A DNA stretch of 64,000 bases from JBCCMQ01 sp039026235 (GTDB lineage Bacteria; Pseudomonadota; Alphaproteobacteria; Rhodobacterales; Rhodobacteraceae): the NCBI GenBank assembly GCA_039026235.1, contig JBCCMQ010000006.1, forward strand, positions 1 to 64,000, read 5' to 3'. The notes beneath the pieces were generated by a model, which was not told the origin of the DNA, did not search any database, and saw nothing but the letters and a program-made list of their open reading frames with translations. This document shows, piece after piece, positions 1 to 7,911 of the stretch. The number at the start of each line of letters is the position of its first letter. The stretch's first letter is position 1. The position numbers were made by a program, and so were the translations under genes.

Positions 1-74
1 CGCACGTCATAGTCGTCGAAACCCTTAAGTTTCGGCGTGGTCGAATCGACAGACGGCTTTTCCTGCCCTGCCAT
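1..74 (-). CDS. N-terminal fragment of an unidentified protein, possibly a RodZ-like HTH protein (cut by window edge)
   Basis: An ATG at 74-72 on the minus strand opens a frame with no stop before the window edge, so only about 24 codons are visible (beginning MAGQEKPSVDSTTPK). A GAGG ribosome-binding site lies 7 bases upstream of the ATG, which supports this start. The fragment ends in GFDDYDVR. I associate that ending with the N-terminus of HTH/DUF4115 (RodZ-like) proteins of Rhodobacteraceae, but this is recall of a short stretch and not a domain match. It would be transcribed in the same direction as hemA and lies downstream of it. Confidence 0.55.
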   Translation of the reverse strand, partial: MAGQEKPSVDSTTPKLKGFDDYDV

Positions 75-186
75 CGGTTCTGCCTCGTATCCTCTGTCCC
101 CAAGAGCGGTGGACGATTCGCGTCTCCCCCACCTTGGGTCAAAAGTTACCACAACCCGTTAACTAATGCACTGACCTTAGGTGGCT

Positions 187-1425
187 TTATGCCGACGCTG
201 CCATTCGATTGAGCGCGCAATGTGACCAAAGATTGTCCATTGCGCGGATAAGGGCATTCATTGCGTCCGGACCGTGAACAGGCGACGGTGTGAACCGCAG
301 GCGCTCGGTACCGCGAGGAACGGTTGGAAAATTGATCGGCTGAACGTAGATCCCATACTGCTCCAGCAGCATGTCGGACAGCATTTTGCATTTCACCGGA
401 TCGCCCACATGGACAGGAACGATGTGGCTTCCGTGATCGATGAGGGGCACGCCCATGGCCTTAAGACGCATCTTCAACGTCTTTGCGTTGGCTTGATGTT
501 CTTCACGTAAGGCGTTGTCATTTTTCAGGAAACGGACAGAAGCAGCGGCGCCCGCCACCACTGCCGGAGGCAACGAAGTCGTAAAGATGAACCCTGGCGC
601 GTAGGACCGGATCGCATCGCACATGGCCGCGCTGGCGGCAATATAGCCGCCCATTACGCCATAGGCCTTTGCAAGCGTGCCGTTGATGATGTCGATCCGG
701 TGCATGACACCGTCACGCGCCGCCACACCCGCGCCGCGCGGGCCGTACATGCCGACGGCATGGACCTCATCAAGGTAGGTCAAAGCGCCGAATTCTTCGG
801 CAAGGTCACAAATTTCGCGCACGGGCGCAAAATCGCCGTCCATGGAATAAAGCGACTCGAAGGCGATGACCTTGGGCTGCTCAAACGGCAGGTCCTGAAG
901 CAGGCTGCGCAGGTGATCGAGGTCGTTGTGGCGAAAAATGCGTTTCGTCGACCGACCGTTGCGGATACCGGCAATCATCGACGCGTGGTTCAGCTCGTCC
1001 GACAGGATGACAAGGTCGGGAAACAGCTGCGGCAAAGTCGATAGCGTAGCGTCATTGGCATTGTAGGCGCTGGTGAAAAGCAGCGCGTCCTCAGCCCGGT
1101 GCAAGTCGCTCAGCTCAGCCTCAAGCGCCTTGTGGTAGATAGTCGTGCCCGAGATGTTGCGCGTGCCGCCAGAGCCTGCGCCAGCGGCGTCTAATGCCTC
1201 GTGCATCGCATTCAGCACGACCGGATGCTGGCCCATGCCAAGGTAGTCGTTGCCGCACCAGACGGTGACCGGGCTTTTGTTGCCGTCCTGACGGCTCCAT
1301 ACGGCATTCGGAAAGGCGCCGCGGTGGCGCTCGATATCTATAAAGGTCCGGTAGCGCCCTTCGTCGTGAAGCCGTTGCAGGGCGGCTTCGATCCGATCGT
1401 CGTAGTTCGTTTCCAGGTCTTCCAA
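187..1425 (-). CDS. hemA: 5-aminolevulinate synthase (first step of tetrapyrrole synthesis)
   Basis: Condenses glycine with succinyl-CoA to 5-aminolevulinate in the cytoplasm, the Shemin route used by alphaproteobacteria. The 412-residue protein matches the family length. Visible are the N-terminal block RYRTFIDIER, the glycine-rich loop GSGGTRNISG near 84-93, the cofactor-contacting DEVHAVG near 219-225, and the PLP Schiff-base lysine at about 253 in GTLAKAYG. The start is a TTG at 1425: a GGAG ribosome-binding site lies 7 bases upstream, and the N-terminus then aligns with Rhodobacter HemA. It is transcribed away from the M20 dipeptidase gene. The FNR box between the two genes suggests oxygen control, as known for hemA in Rhodobacter sphaeroides. 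No ATG start with better support was seen. Confidence 0.97.
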   Translation of the reverse strand: MEDLETNYDDRIEAALQRLHDEGRYRTFIDIERHRGAFPNAVWSRQDGNKSPVTVWCGNDYLGMGQHPVVLNAMHEALDAAGAGSGGTRNISGTTIYHKALEAELSDLHRAEDALLFTSAYNANDATLSTLPQLFPDLVILSDELNHASMIAGIRNGRSTKRIFRHNDLDHLRSLLQDLPFEQPKVIAFESLYSMDGDFAPVREICDLAEEFGALTYLDEVHAVGMYGPRGAGVAARDGVMHRIDIINGTLAKAYGVMGGYIAASAAMCDAIRSYAPGFIFTTSLPPAVVAGAAASVRFLKNDNALREEHQANAKTLKMRLKAMGVPLIDHGSHIVPVHVGDPVKCKMLSDMLLEQYGIYVQPINFPTVPRGTERLRFTPSPVHGPDAMNALIRAMDNLWSHCALNRMAASA

Positions 1426-1563
1426 TCGTCACTCCGTCAGCCAAGTCAGCCCGTGCGCGGCCGCACGCAATGTAGGCCCTTCATGTCCGCCTTCGCTGCG
1501 CGAATTGACGCGGCAATTACCGGCGCCCCACTGCCATACAACACACTTAGAATGAGTCCAACC

Positions 1564-1577
1564 TTGATCCAGATCAA
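1564..1577. promoter_or_regulatory. FNR/FnrL-type binding site between hemA and the M20 dipeptidase gene
   Basis: TTGATCCAGATCAA is a perfect match to the FNR consensus TTGAT-N4-ATCAA. Its centre lies about 145 bp upstream of the hemA start and about 70 bp upstream of the dipeptidase ATG. FnrL control of hemA is established in Rhodobacter; which of the two divergent promoters this copy serves cannot be read from the sequence, because no clear -10 element sits at the standard class II distance on either side. Confidence 0.8.
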
Positions 1578-1640
1578 TGTTGGCTTGTAAGCAAAAAGCG
1601 GGCTGCTAGGCTTTACCAACACAGTCTTAATGGAATCCCC

Positions 1641-3014
1641 ATGTCTCTGACCCCTGTTCTGGACCGGCTTGATCAATCCTTGCCGCACGCCATCGACCGT
1701 CTGCTTGAATTGCTCCGTATCCCCTCGATTTCGACCGACCCGGCCTATGCGGCCGATTGCAGCGCCGCCGCCGACTGGCTGGTGGCCGATCTGCAGGGCA
1801 TCGGGTTCAGCGCCGAAAGCCGTCAGACCCCCGGGCACCCCATGGTCGTCGCCCATATCGATGGACCCGGGCCACACCTGCTCTTTTACGGCCATTACGA
1901 CGTGCAACCCGTTGATCCAATTAACCTCTGGGATAAGCCCCCTTTCGAGCCCACGATCCAGGATACGCCGCGCGGCCAGGTGATCCGGGGCCGTGGCGCC
2001 TCGGACGACAAGGGCCAGTTGATGACCTTTGTCGAGGCTTGCCGGGCCTGGAAAGCAGAACATGGCAGCCTGCCAGCGCGGATCACGCTCTTGTTCGAAG
2101 GGGAAGAAGAATCCGGCTCTCCCAGCCTTGTCCCCTTCATGAAGGCCAATGCCGATGAACTGAAATGCGACCTCGCCCTGATCTGCGACACCGGGCTTTT
2201 TGACGCGAACACGCCAGCCATCACCACGATGCTGCGCGGCCTTTACGGAGAAGAGATCACCATCACCGGGCCATCGATGGATCTGCACTCGGGCATGTAT
2301 GGCGGCGCGGCGGCCAATCCGATCCGGGTTCTGACGCGGATCCTGGCCAGCCTTCACGACGACACCGGCCGCGTGACCATTCCGGGCTTCTACGACGGTG
2401 TCGCGGAAGTGCCGGACAGTTTGCGGGCGCAATGGGACGCGCTCGGTTTTGACACGGCTGCGTTCTTGGGGGATGTCGGGCTGAAGCACCTGGCAGGCGA
2501 ACAGGGGCGGTCCGCACTAGAGCTGATCTGGGCGCGCCCGACCTGTGAATTCAACGGCATCACCGGCGGCTACACCGGTGACGGCTTCAAGACCGTGCTG
2601 CCGTCAAAGGCGTCGGCCAAGATCAGCTGCAGACTGGTCGGCGCCCAGGATCCGCTGAAGATACGTGAGAGCTTTCGCAAGATGGTCAGTGACATGGTGC
2701 CCGACGATTGCACCGTTGAATTCACGCCCCATGGCAACGGACCGGCCAGCGTGATGTCCACCGACGATCCCGCCTTCGAAAAGGCCCGCCACGCGCTTAG
2801 CGACGAATGGCCCAACCCAGCGGCCTTTGTGGGCTCGGGCGGATCTATTCCCATCGCCGGATACTTCAAGTCGCTGCTGGACATGGATTCGCTCTTGATC
2901 GGCTTCGGACAGGAAGACGATCTGATCCACAGCCCGAACGAGAAGTATGACGTCCGGAGCTTTCACAAGGGAATGCGCAGCTGGGCCCGGGTCCTGCACG
3001 CCCTGGCCAGTTGA
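1641..3014 (+). CDS. M20 family metallopeptidase / dipeptidase
   Basis: A cytoplasmic di-zinc aminoacyl-peptidase of the M20 (ArgE/DapE/CPG2) superfamily; the 457-residue length suits the dipeptidase branch. Metal-binding and catalytic motifs are present in order: HYDVQP near 85-90 (first His ligand and Asp), RGASDDKGQ near 118-126 (bridging Asp), and EGEEESGS near 153-160 (catalytic Glu and metal Glu). A dimerisation insert follows, with DLHSGMYGG in it. The substrate cannot be specified. The gene is divergent from hemA and convergent with the LysR gene, whose stop lies 14 bp away. No signal peptide is visible. Confidence 0.92.
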   Translation: MSLTPVLDRLDQSLPHAIDRLLELLRIPSISTDPAYAADCSAAADWLVADLQGIGFSAESRQTPGHPMVVAHIDGPGPHLLFYGHYDVQPVDPINLWDKPPFEPTIQDTPRGQVIRGRGASDDKGQLMTFVEACRAWKAEHGSLPARITLLFEGEEESGSPSLVPFMKANADELKCDLALICDTGLFDANTPAITTMLRGLYGEEITITGPSMDLHSGMYGGAAANPIRVLTRILASLHDDTGRVTIPGFYDGVAEVPDSLRAQWDALGFDTAAFLGDVGLKHLAGEQGRSALELIWARPTCEFNGITGGYTGDGFKTVLPSKASAKISCRLVGAQDPLKIRESFRKMVSDMVPDDCTVEFTPHGNGPASVMSTDDPAFEKARHALSDEWPNPAAFVGSGGSIPIAGYFKSLLDMDSLLIGFGQEDDLIHSPNEKYDVRSFHKGMRSWARVLHALAS

Positions 3015-3028
3015 GATTGCGCGTGGCG

Positions 3029-3955
3029 CTAGGCTTGTTTGGCTGCCGCCTCTTTCAAGAGCCCGATGGCCCAGTTCAGAAACGGATTGTTTTCGTCCCG
3101 CACATGGCGGGCGGCTGAACCCGAAAACGGGCGCACATCGATGGGCGGCGGCGCCCAGACAAGCCCAAAGCGGGACGCATGGGCCCGGACGAAACGGGAC
3201 GGCATCGTTGCAATCAGATCGCTTTCCGCCAGAAGCGCGAGCGCCGGCAGAAACTGCGGGACGACCACGGCGATCTGGCGCTCGTGCCCCTGACGCGACA
3301 GCGCCCGGTCGACGATGCCGCTCAACTTGCCCGACGGTGAGACTACGAGATGTCGCGCCTCCAGAAAGCGCTCAATCGTGAGAGGCGCCTGCATGGCAGG
3401 CAGGTCGGGTCGCCCCACCACCAGATAGTCCTCGGTCAACAGCGGCGTGATCAGAATGGCCGGTGGCACGCGCCACAGATAACCGAGAACGAGGTCAATT
3501 GATCCTTCGCTGAGCGTGTCGAAGATCGTGTCGCGATCCAGCCCGCGCACGGACAGCCGGACCCCCGGTGCCTCGACCGATAGCCGCCGGACGACCTGCG
3601 GAAGGATTGTCGCGATCTCGTAATCCAGCGCCGCAATGCGCAAGACGCGCTCTGTATCGCCCGGAATGAAAGGCCCGGCGGGCTCAAGTGCGGCTGCAAG
3701 CTGTTCCACGGCGGCGCGAATGCGCGGCTCTAGCTCGCGCGCGACAGACGTGGGTTCCAGCCCGTGGGGACGACGCAGAAACAGCGGATCATCGAAGATG
3801 TCGCGCAGACGCCCTAGGGCGTGGCTGATCGCTGGTTGCGACAAACCCATCTCTTGGGCCACCCGCGCCGCGCGCCCGTGCCTGACCAGACCCAGAAAAA
3901 TCAGAAGAAGCGAAAAATCGATCCGTCTTAATTTCAGATTATCAAAATCAGTCAT
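3029..3955 (-). CDS. LysR family transcriptional regulator
   Basis: A 308-residue DNA-binding regulator. The winged helix-turn-helix occupies about residues 10-70 (RRIDFSLLLIFLGLVRHGRAA then MGLSQPAISHALGRLRD), followed by the LysR substrate-binding domain with the usual two-lobe pattern. It is divergent from the DJ-1/PfpI-like gene starting at 4045, with an 89-bp gap. By the usual LysR arrangement it probably controls that neighbour and itself. The inducer is unknown. Confidence 0.93.
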   Translation of the reverse strand: MTDFDNLKLRRIDFSLLLIFLGLVRHGRAARVAQEMGLSQPAISHALGRLRDIFDDPLFLRRPHGLEPTSVARELEPRIRAAVEQLAAALEPAGPFIPGDTERVLRIAALDYEIATILPQVVRRLSVEAPGVRLSVRGLDRDTIFDTLSEGSIDLVLGYLWRVPPAILITPLLTEDYLVVGRPDLPAMQAPLTIERFLEARHLVVSPSGKLSGIVDRALSRQGHERQIAVVVPQFLPALALLAESDLIATMPSRFVRAHASRFGLVWAPPPIDVRPFSGSAARHVRDENNPFLNWAIGLLKEAAAKQA

Positions 3956-4044
3956 GCATTTAATTCAATAGTGCGAATTTTGCACGACAGCTAGGGTGCG
4001 TATCGAACCAAATTTCCGCCAACGCGGCCCTAAGGATTCCCTCA

Positions 4045-4761
4045 ATGACCCATGTACTTTTACTTGCCTCGAACCCAGCGACATCACCCGTTACGGGCTG
4101 GCCGATCGGATTTTGGTGGGCAGAGCTGTCCCATGCCTGGCTGGCTTTCCACGACGCCGGCTATGATATCACCATTGCCTCACCCGAAGGTGGCGAGCTT
4201 CAGGCGGATCCGTGGTCCGATCCCGATCACGAAACGGGCTATGCGGCGCATGACGTCATCTCGGCCGGGTTCAAGACCGCGCCTTTAACCCGCGATCTGA
4301 TCAAGGCAACTCCAAAGCTGGCCGATCTGAGCCCCGATACGTTCGATGCCGTCTTTGTCGCCGGCGGCCAGGGCCCGATGGTCACTATGATCGATGATAC
4401 TGCCACGCAGGACTGGATCGCACGCTTCTACGAAGCCGGCAAGATGACCGGGCTTGTCTGCCACGGCACCTGCCTTCTCTTGAAGACGAAACTTTCCGAC
4501 GGCTCTCTTCTGGCAGAGGGCAAAACATGGACAGGATTTGCGGATTCAGAAGAGCAATACGTCGAGCACGCGGCCGGCATGAAAATTCAGCCCTTCTGGA
4601 TTGAAACCGAAGCGCAGAAGATCACAGACACAAACTTCATTACCGGTGGCACAATGGTGCCCTTCGCGGTGCGCGACGGCAACCTTGTGACAGGTCAGCA
4701 GCAGCTTTCTGCCGCCGCCGCGGCATCCAAGATGATCGCCGCCCTTGGCAGTGCAAACTAA
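4045..4761 (+). CDS. DJ-1/PfpI family protein (type 1 glutamine amidotransferase-like)
   Basis: A 238-residue class I glutamine amidotransferase-like protein of the Hsp31/DJ-1/PfpI group. The nucleophile-elbow cysteine is about residue 139 in LVCHGTC, and VAGGQGPM near 105-112 forms the oxyanion-side loop. A conserved Glu in the N-terminal FWWAELSH stretch fits the DJ-1 type active site. Relatives act as glyoxalases, deglycases or chaperones; which applies here cannot be told. It has no signal peptide. The divergent LysR gene upstream is the likely regulator. Confidence 0.88.
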   Translation: MTHVLLLASNPATSPVTGWPIGFWWAELSHAWLAFHDAGYDITIASPEGGELQADPWSDPDHETGYAAHDVISAGFKTAPLTRDLIKATPKLADLSPDTFDAVFVAGGQGPMVTMIDDTATQDWIARFYEAGKMTGLVCHGTCLLLKTKLSDGSLLAEGKTWTGFADSEEQYVEHAAGMKIQPFWIETEAQKITDTNFITGGTMVPFAVRDGNLVTGQQQLSAAAAASKMIAALGSAN

Positions 4762-4816
4762 AGCCGTGAAGCGACCGGGCAAAGCTTTCTCGTATAGCAA
4801 TTTCTGGAACACGATT

Positions 4817-4893
4817 TGGCGCGGTTGACGGGGCTCGAACCCGCGACCCCCGGCGTGACAGGCCGGTACACTAACCAACTGAGCTACAACCGC
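4817..4893 (-). tRNA. tRNA-Asp(GTC), copy with a D-stem mismatch
   Basis: On the minus strand this reads as a 77-nt cloverleaf with acceptor stem GCGGTTG/CAACCGC, discriminator G, encoded CCA and the anticodon loop CTGTCAC (GTC, Asp). It differs from the second copy by a single base in the D-stem: GTGT instead of GAGT at positions 22-25. This replaces the U12-A23 pair by U-U. Confidence 0.93.
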
Positions 4894-4913
4894 GCAGGTA
4901 TCTCTGGCAGCAG

Positions 4914-4990
4914 TGGCGCGGTTGACGGGGCTCGAACCCGCGACCCCCGGCGTGACAGGCCGGTACTCTAACCAACTGAGCTACAACCGC
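4914..4990 (-). tRNA. tRNA-Asp(GTC), canonical copy
   Basis: A 77-nt minus-strand cloverleaf with encoded CCA, acceptor stem GCGGTTG/CAACCGC and GTC anticodon. The D-stem GCTC/GAGT is intact. It lies 20 bp upstream of the other tRNA-Asp gene in the direction of transcription, so the two are probably cotranscribed. Confidence 0.96.
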
Positions 4991-5073
4991 ATGCTGCGAC
5001 CCGGCAGTCGCCAGGCGTGCGAGGTGTCTTAGGCGGATGGCCTGAACGCGTCAAGCGGCAAAGCCGCAATTCT

Positions 5074-5589
5074 TCAGGTTCCGCCCTGCCCCGCGATCCG
5101 GCCAAGATCGGACCAGTGGACAGGCACTGTCCGCACCGGGTTTCCGTAAAGGCTTTCGGTCATTTCCGGCCCCTCCTTACCACCCATCCGGGTGTAGAAG
5201 GCGCGGGCCCGATGGTTTGAGACGATAACGGTCAACCAAAACCCATTCTGACCGCCCAGTGTCAGGGACCGGACAACGCCCGCCACCAAACCGGCGCCAA
5301 TGCCCGACCGCCAGTGTTCCGGATGCACGTGCAGATTGTCGACATAGGGTTTGCCGTCTTTTTCGATGACATTTGCAAAGCCGTCGGGCCCGCCTTCGCC
5401 GTCATGGACCAGAACGCAGTGGGCAGCCTCGGGCAGGCTGCGCCACTTTTCCTCCAGAATACCGGGCAGCTCTTGCTCCAGAAACGCGGGCGGCAGCACA
5501 TCGCTGTAAGCCGACCGCCAGCTTGCAAGCTGTATGTCGCGGATCGCCGGCAAATCGCCGGCGTGGGCGTGACGGACACCCGAAGACAT
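5074..5589 (-). CDS. GNAT family N-acetyltransferase
   Basis: A 171-residue acetyl-CoA-dependent acetyltransferase. Visible are the beta4 motif VDNLHVHPEHWRSGIGAGL near 83-101, which carries the acetyl-CoA pyrophosphate loop (R-x-x-G-x-G/A), and the C-terminal NHRARAFYTRMGG motif near 126-138. The ATG overlaps the stop of the pirin gene as TGATG, indicating translational coupling. The substrate is unknown. Confidence 0.9.
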   Translation of the reverse strand: MSSGVRHAHAGDLPAIRDIQLASWRSAYSDVLPPAFLEQELPGILEEKWRSLPEAAHCVLVHDGEGGPDGFANVIEKDGKPYVDNLHVHPEHWRSGIGAGLVAGVVRSLTLGGQNGFWLTVIVSNHRARAFYTRMGGKEGPEMTESLYGNPVRTVPVHWSDLGRIAGQGGT

Positions 5590-6527
5590 CAGCGCGGCGG
5601 GAGCGGAATGAACTCTGCGTTGTCACCGGGCGGAAGCTGGAAGCGACCGCTGGCCCAGTCTTCGCGGCGCCAGGCCTCTTTGGCCTCTTCGATACGCTCT
5701 TTGGACGATGCCACGAAATTCCACCAGATGTAACGCGGCCCCTCCATAGTCGCTCCTCCAAGCAGCATCAACCGCGCGCCGGTCTCGCCTGCCTTCATGG
5801 ACGCGCGATCACCCGGACGAAACACCATCATCTGCCCGGCGGCGTAGGTCTGGCCAGCCACGCTGACCTCGCCTTCGACGACATAGACGCCGCGATCCTC
5901 GTGATTGTCGGGCAGCGGGATCTGCGCCCCGGCCTGCAGCACCGCATCGGCATAAAACATCTCGGACGCCACTTCTACGGGCGCGGTCTCACCATAGGCC
6001 GAGCCCAGGATCAGCCGAACTTCCTTACCCTCCCCTTCCATGAAAGGCAGGGCGTCTCTGGGCGCGTGCTCGAACGCGGGGGCGCGGTCTTCATGATCCT
6101 TGGGCAAGGCGACCCAGGTTTGGATGCCAAAGAAAGGCATCGGGTCCTTTTGCGTTTCGTCATCGGTGCGCTCTGAATGGGTGATGCCGTGACCACTGAC
6201 CATCCAGTTGACCGCACCCGGTTCGATCCAGCTGTCAGTGCCGAGCGAATCGCGGTGGTGCATGCGCCCCCGGTAGAGGTAACTGATGGTGGCCAGACCG
6301 ATGTGGGGATGTGGACGCACGTCCATTCCACGCGACGGCAGAAACTCAGCCGGGCCCATCTGATCGAAGAAGATGAAAGGGCCGACCATTTGCCGCTTGG
6401 GTGCCGGAAGGGCGCGGCGGACTTCGAAACCACCGAGGTCTCGGGCACGCGGGATGATCACTGTGTCAATCGCATCGACTTCGTCACCCGTCGGGCAATG
6501 CGGATCAAGTGCGGGGTTCCAACTCAT
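5589..6527 (-). CDS. Pirin family protein
   Basis: A 312-residue bicupin metalloprotein. The N-terminal cupin has the metal ligands in RPHPHIGLATISYLY and HRDSLG, with the pirin signature GHGITHSE about 110-117. The C-terminal cupin follows with DNHEDRGVYVVEGEV. Relatives include quercetinases and transcription cofactors; the role here is unknown. An AAGGAG site lies before the ATG at 6527. It forms a two-gene unit with the coupled downstream acetyltransferase. Confidence 0.93.
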   Translation of the reverse strand: MSWNPALDPHCPTGDEVDAIDTVIIPRARDLGGFEVRRALPAPKRQMVGPFIFFDQMGPAEFLPSRGMDVRPHPHIGLATISYLYRGRMHHRDSLGTDSWIEPGAVNWMVSGHGITHSERTDDETQKDPMPFFGIQTWVALPKDHEDRAPAFEHAPRDALPFMEGEGKEVRLILGSAYGETAPVEVASEMFYADAVLQAGAQIPLPDNHEDRGVYVVEGEVSVAGQTYAAGQMMVFRPGDRASMKAGETGARLMLLGGATMEGPRYIWWNFVASSKERIEEAKEAWRREDWASGRFQLPPGDNAEFIPLPPR

Positions 6528-6634
6528 TGGCGTTGCTCCTTGCTAGCTGCGATGCCCATCAGATAGGACTTGCACAGATGCAATAAACGCCGATCAAAGT
6601 AGGTTTTTGGTGCGAAAATGCACAGACTTCCAGG

Positions 6635-6916
6635 TCAGATGCTTCCTATGCGCGCGACGCATGGACAGTCTTGTCGGGAGCTGTCGGACGCCCTTTCAAG
6701 GCAGGCTGCCAAGCTTAGCAGCTCTTCCAGACGACCCGGCTTTGAAAAAGGCGCCTGATCGAATGCCAAATCCTCGACCAGACGCGCAGCAATGCGCAGG
6801 CTCGTTTCGGCCCGATCACTACCCGCAAGCTCCTGCAGCGAATTGCGCAGAAGTCTCTCTAAACTCGCGACTCGGCGCTCGGTGCGCGCCGCACTTAACT
6901 CACCATGACTTTTCAT
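6635..6916 (-). CDS. Unrecognised 93-residue ORF, possibly not a real gene
   Basis: An open frame of 93 codons in an otherwise empty gap between the pirin gene and tRNA-Val. The product would be a soluble, Leu/Arg/Glu-rich helical protein with heptad-like stretches (RRVASLERLLRNSLQEL, RLVEDLAFD). No clear ribosome-binding site precedes the ATG, and codon choice is less GC-biased at third positions than in neighbours. It may be a recent acquisition, a gene remnant or chance. I know no family for it. Confidence 0.3.
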   Translation of the reverse strand: MKSHGELSAARTERRVASLERLLRNSLQELAGSDRAETSLRIAARLVEDLAFDQAPFSKPGRLEELLSLAACLERASDSSRQDCPCVARIGSI

Positions 6917-7081
6917 TGGAAAACCGCAAAATGCTGCGTTTGTTAGCGCAAACTACAGTAATTTCGGGCCAAAAACCAGTCAATTCCAGATTTGTGACGC
7001 AGGGTTATTCGGCGCCAAACCCTGGCATTCGGCCCTGAAGGGGCCCCACAAACAAGGATCATCTGCAACACCATGAGGGTT

Positions 7082-7157
<76 letters not shown>

Positions 7158-7734
7158 GACCGGCGCGACCTACCTTCCTGTCGCCGGAAAATCAACCGTC
7201 TGCGGGTCAGAAAAGAACAGGCTTCTTCGTTGCGCCCAGCATTTCCTGAGACGGGCCGAGCGGGGGTCCTCCAGATCGTCTCTCTTCTCGACGAAGACAC
7301 TCGGGAGAAATTCTCAGAGATCCAGCGGCTGAATTATCCTCTGCTGAATTGGCCGGCAGGGACGTACCGGGTAAACTCGCCTCGACGTCAGGGCGCTCCG
7401 AGAGTCTATCGACTCGCGACAAGTTAACGGACAAAGGCCGCTTGCCGCTTGACCACGACTGACCGAGCCCCGATAGACCGCTCCCGCAGTGGGTGCCCAC
7501 CAAGAGGACGCCAAAGTTAGCCCTGCTGACATTGGCCTTTCAGCAGGCAGGGCAATAGGCCACGCCATGCATGGGGCGGACATGCAGGGCTCGCCCCTAC
7601 TCCCATGCGGGATGCGGTGTATGGGCTGAACTTCACCGAACTGCGAAAAACAGAGGCGTAGGATCAATTAAATGGCGCGCACGGCGTGTATGCGGTGCCC
7701 GTCGAGGAACATACTTATCTTAGCAATGGGCTTG
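7158..7734. other. 577-bp gap between two tRNA-Val genes with no recognisable gene
   Basis: Reading frames here are short and do not resemble any protein I know. The base composition and frequent stops look like non-coding or decayed DNA. The only visible structure is an inverted repeat, CCTGCTGA at 7522-7529 and TCAGCAGG at 7540-7547, with no T-run on either side. No integrase, transposase or terminal repeat was seen, although tRNA genes flank the segment. Confidence 0.5.
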
Positions 7735-7809
7735 TGGTGGGTGATGAGGGATTTGAACCCCCGACATCTTCGATGTGAACGAAGCGCTCTACCACTGAGC
7801 TAATCACCC
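7735..7809 (-). tRNA. tRNA-Val(CAC)
   Basis: A 75-nt minus-strand cloverleaf with the same acceptor stem as the TAC isoacceptor (GGGTGAT/ATCACCC), encoded CCA and the anticodon loop TTCACAT giving CAC. The D-loop is one base shorter than in the TAC copy. Confidence 0.96.
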
Positions 7810-7860
7810 GGTGGCGGGCTGGATAGCGTCAAGAGGATGGGAACACAAGAAGCCGAAACA

Positions 7861-7890
7861 GAGAAAAGGGGCGCTAGAGTTGGCGCCCCT
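7861..7890 (-). terminator. Rho-independent terminator of lon
   Basis: On the minus strand an 8-bp stem AGGGGCGC/GCGCCCCT with an 8-nt loop is followed by TTTTCTC. It lies about 20 bp beyond the lon stop codon. Confidence 0.85.
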
Positions 7891-7911
7891 GTTTACCACT
7901 CAGAAGCCCTT

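Noticed and set aside
1668..1677. Second FNR-like sequence (TTGATCAA)
   Set aside because: It lacks the four-base spacer and lies inside the M20 coding region.
1446..2489. Long minus-strand frame opposite the M20 peptidase gene (347 codons)
   Set aside because: It is the antisense shadow of a gene with clear catalytic motifs, and its translation resembles no protein.
7158..7734. Integrated element between the tRNA-Val genes
   Set aside because: No integrase, transposase, duplicated tRNA end or terminal repeat was found.
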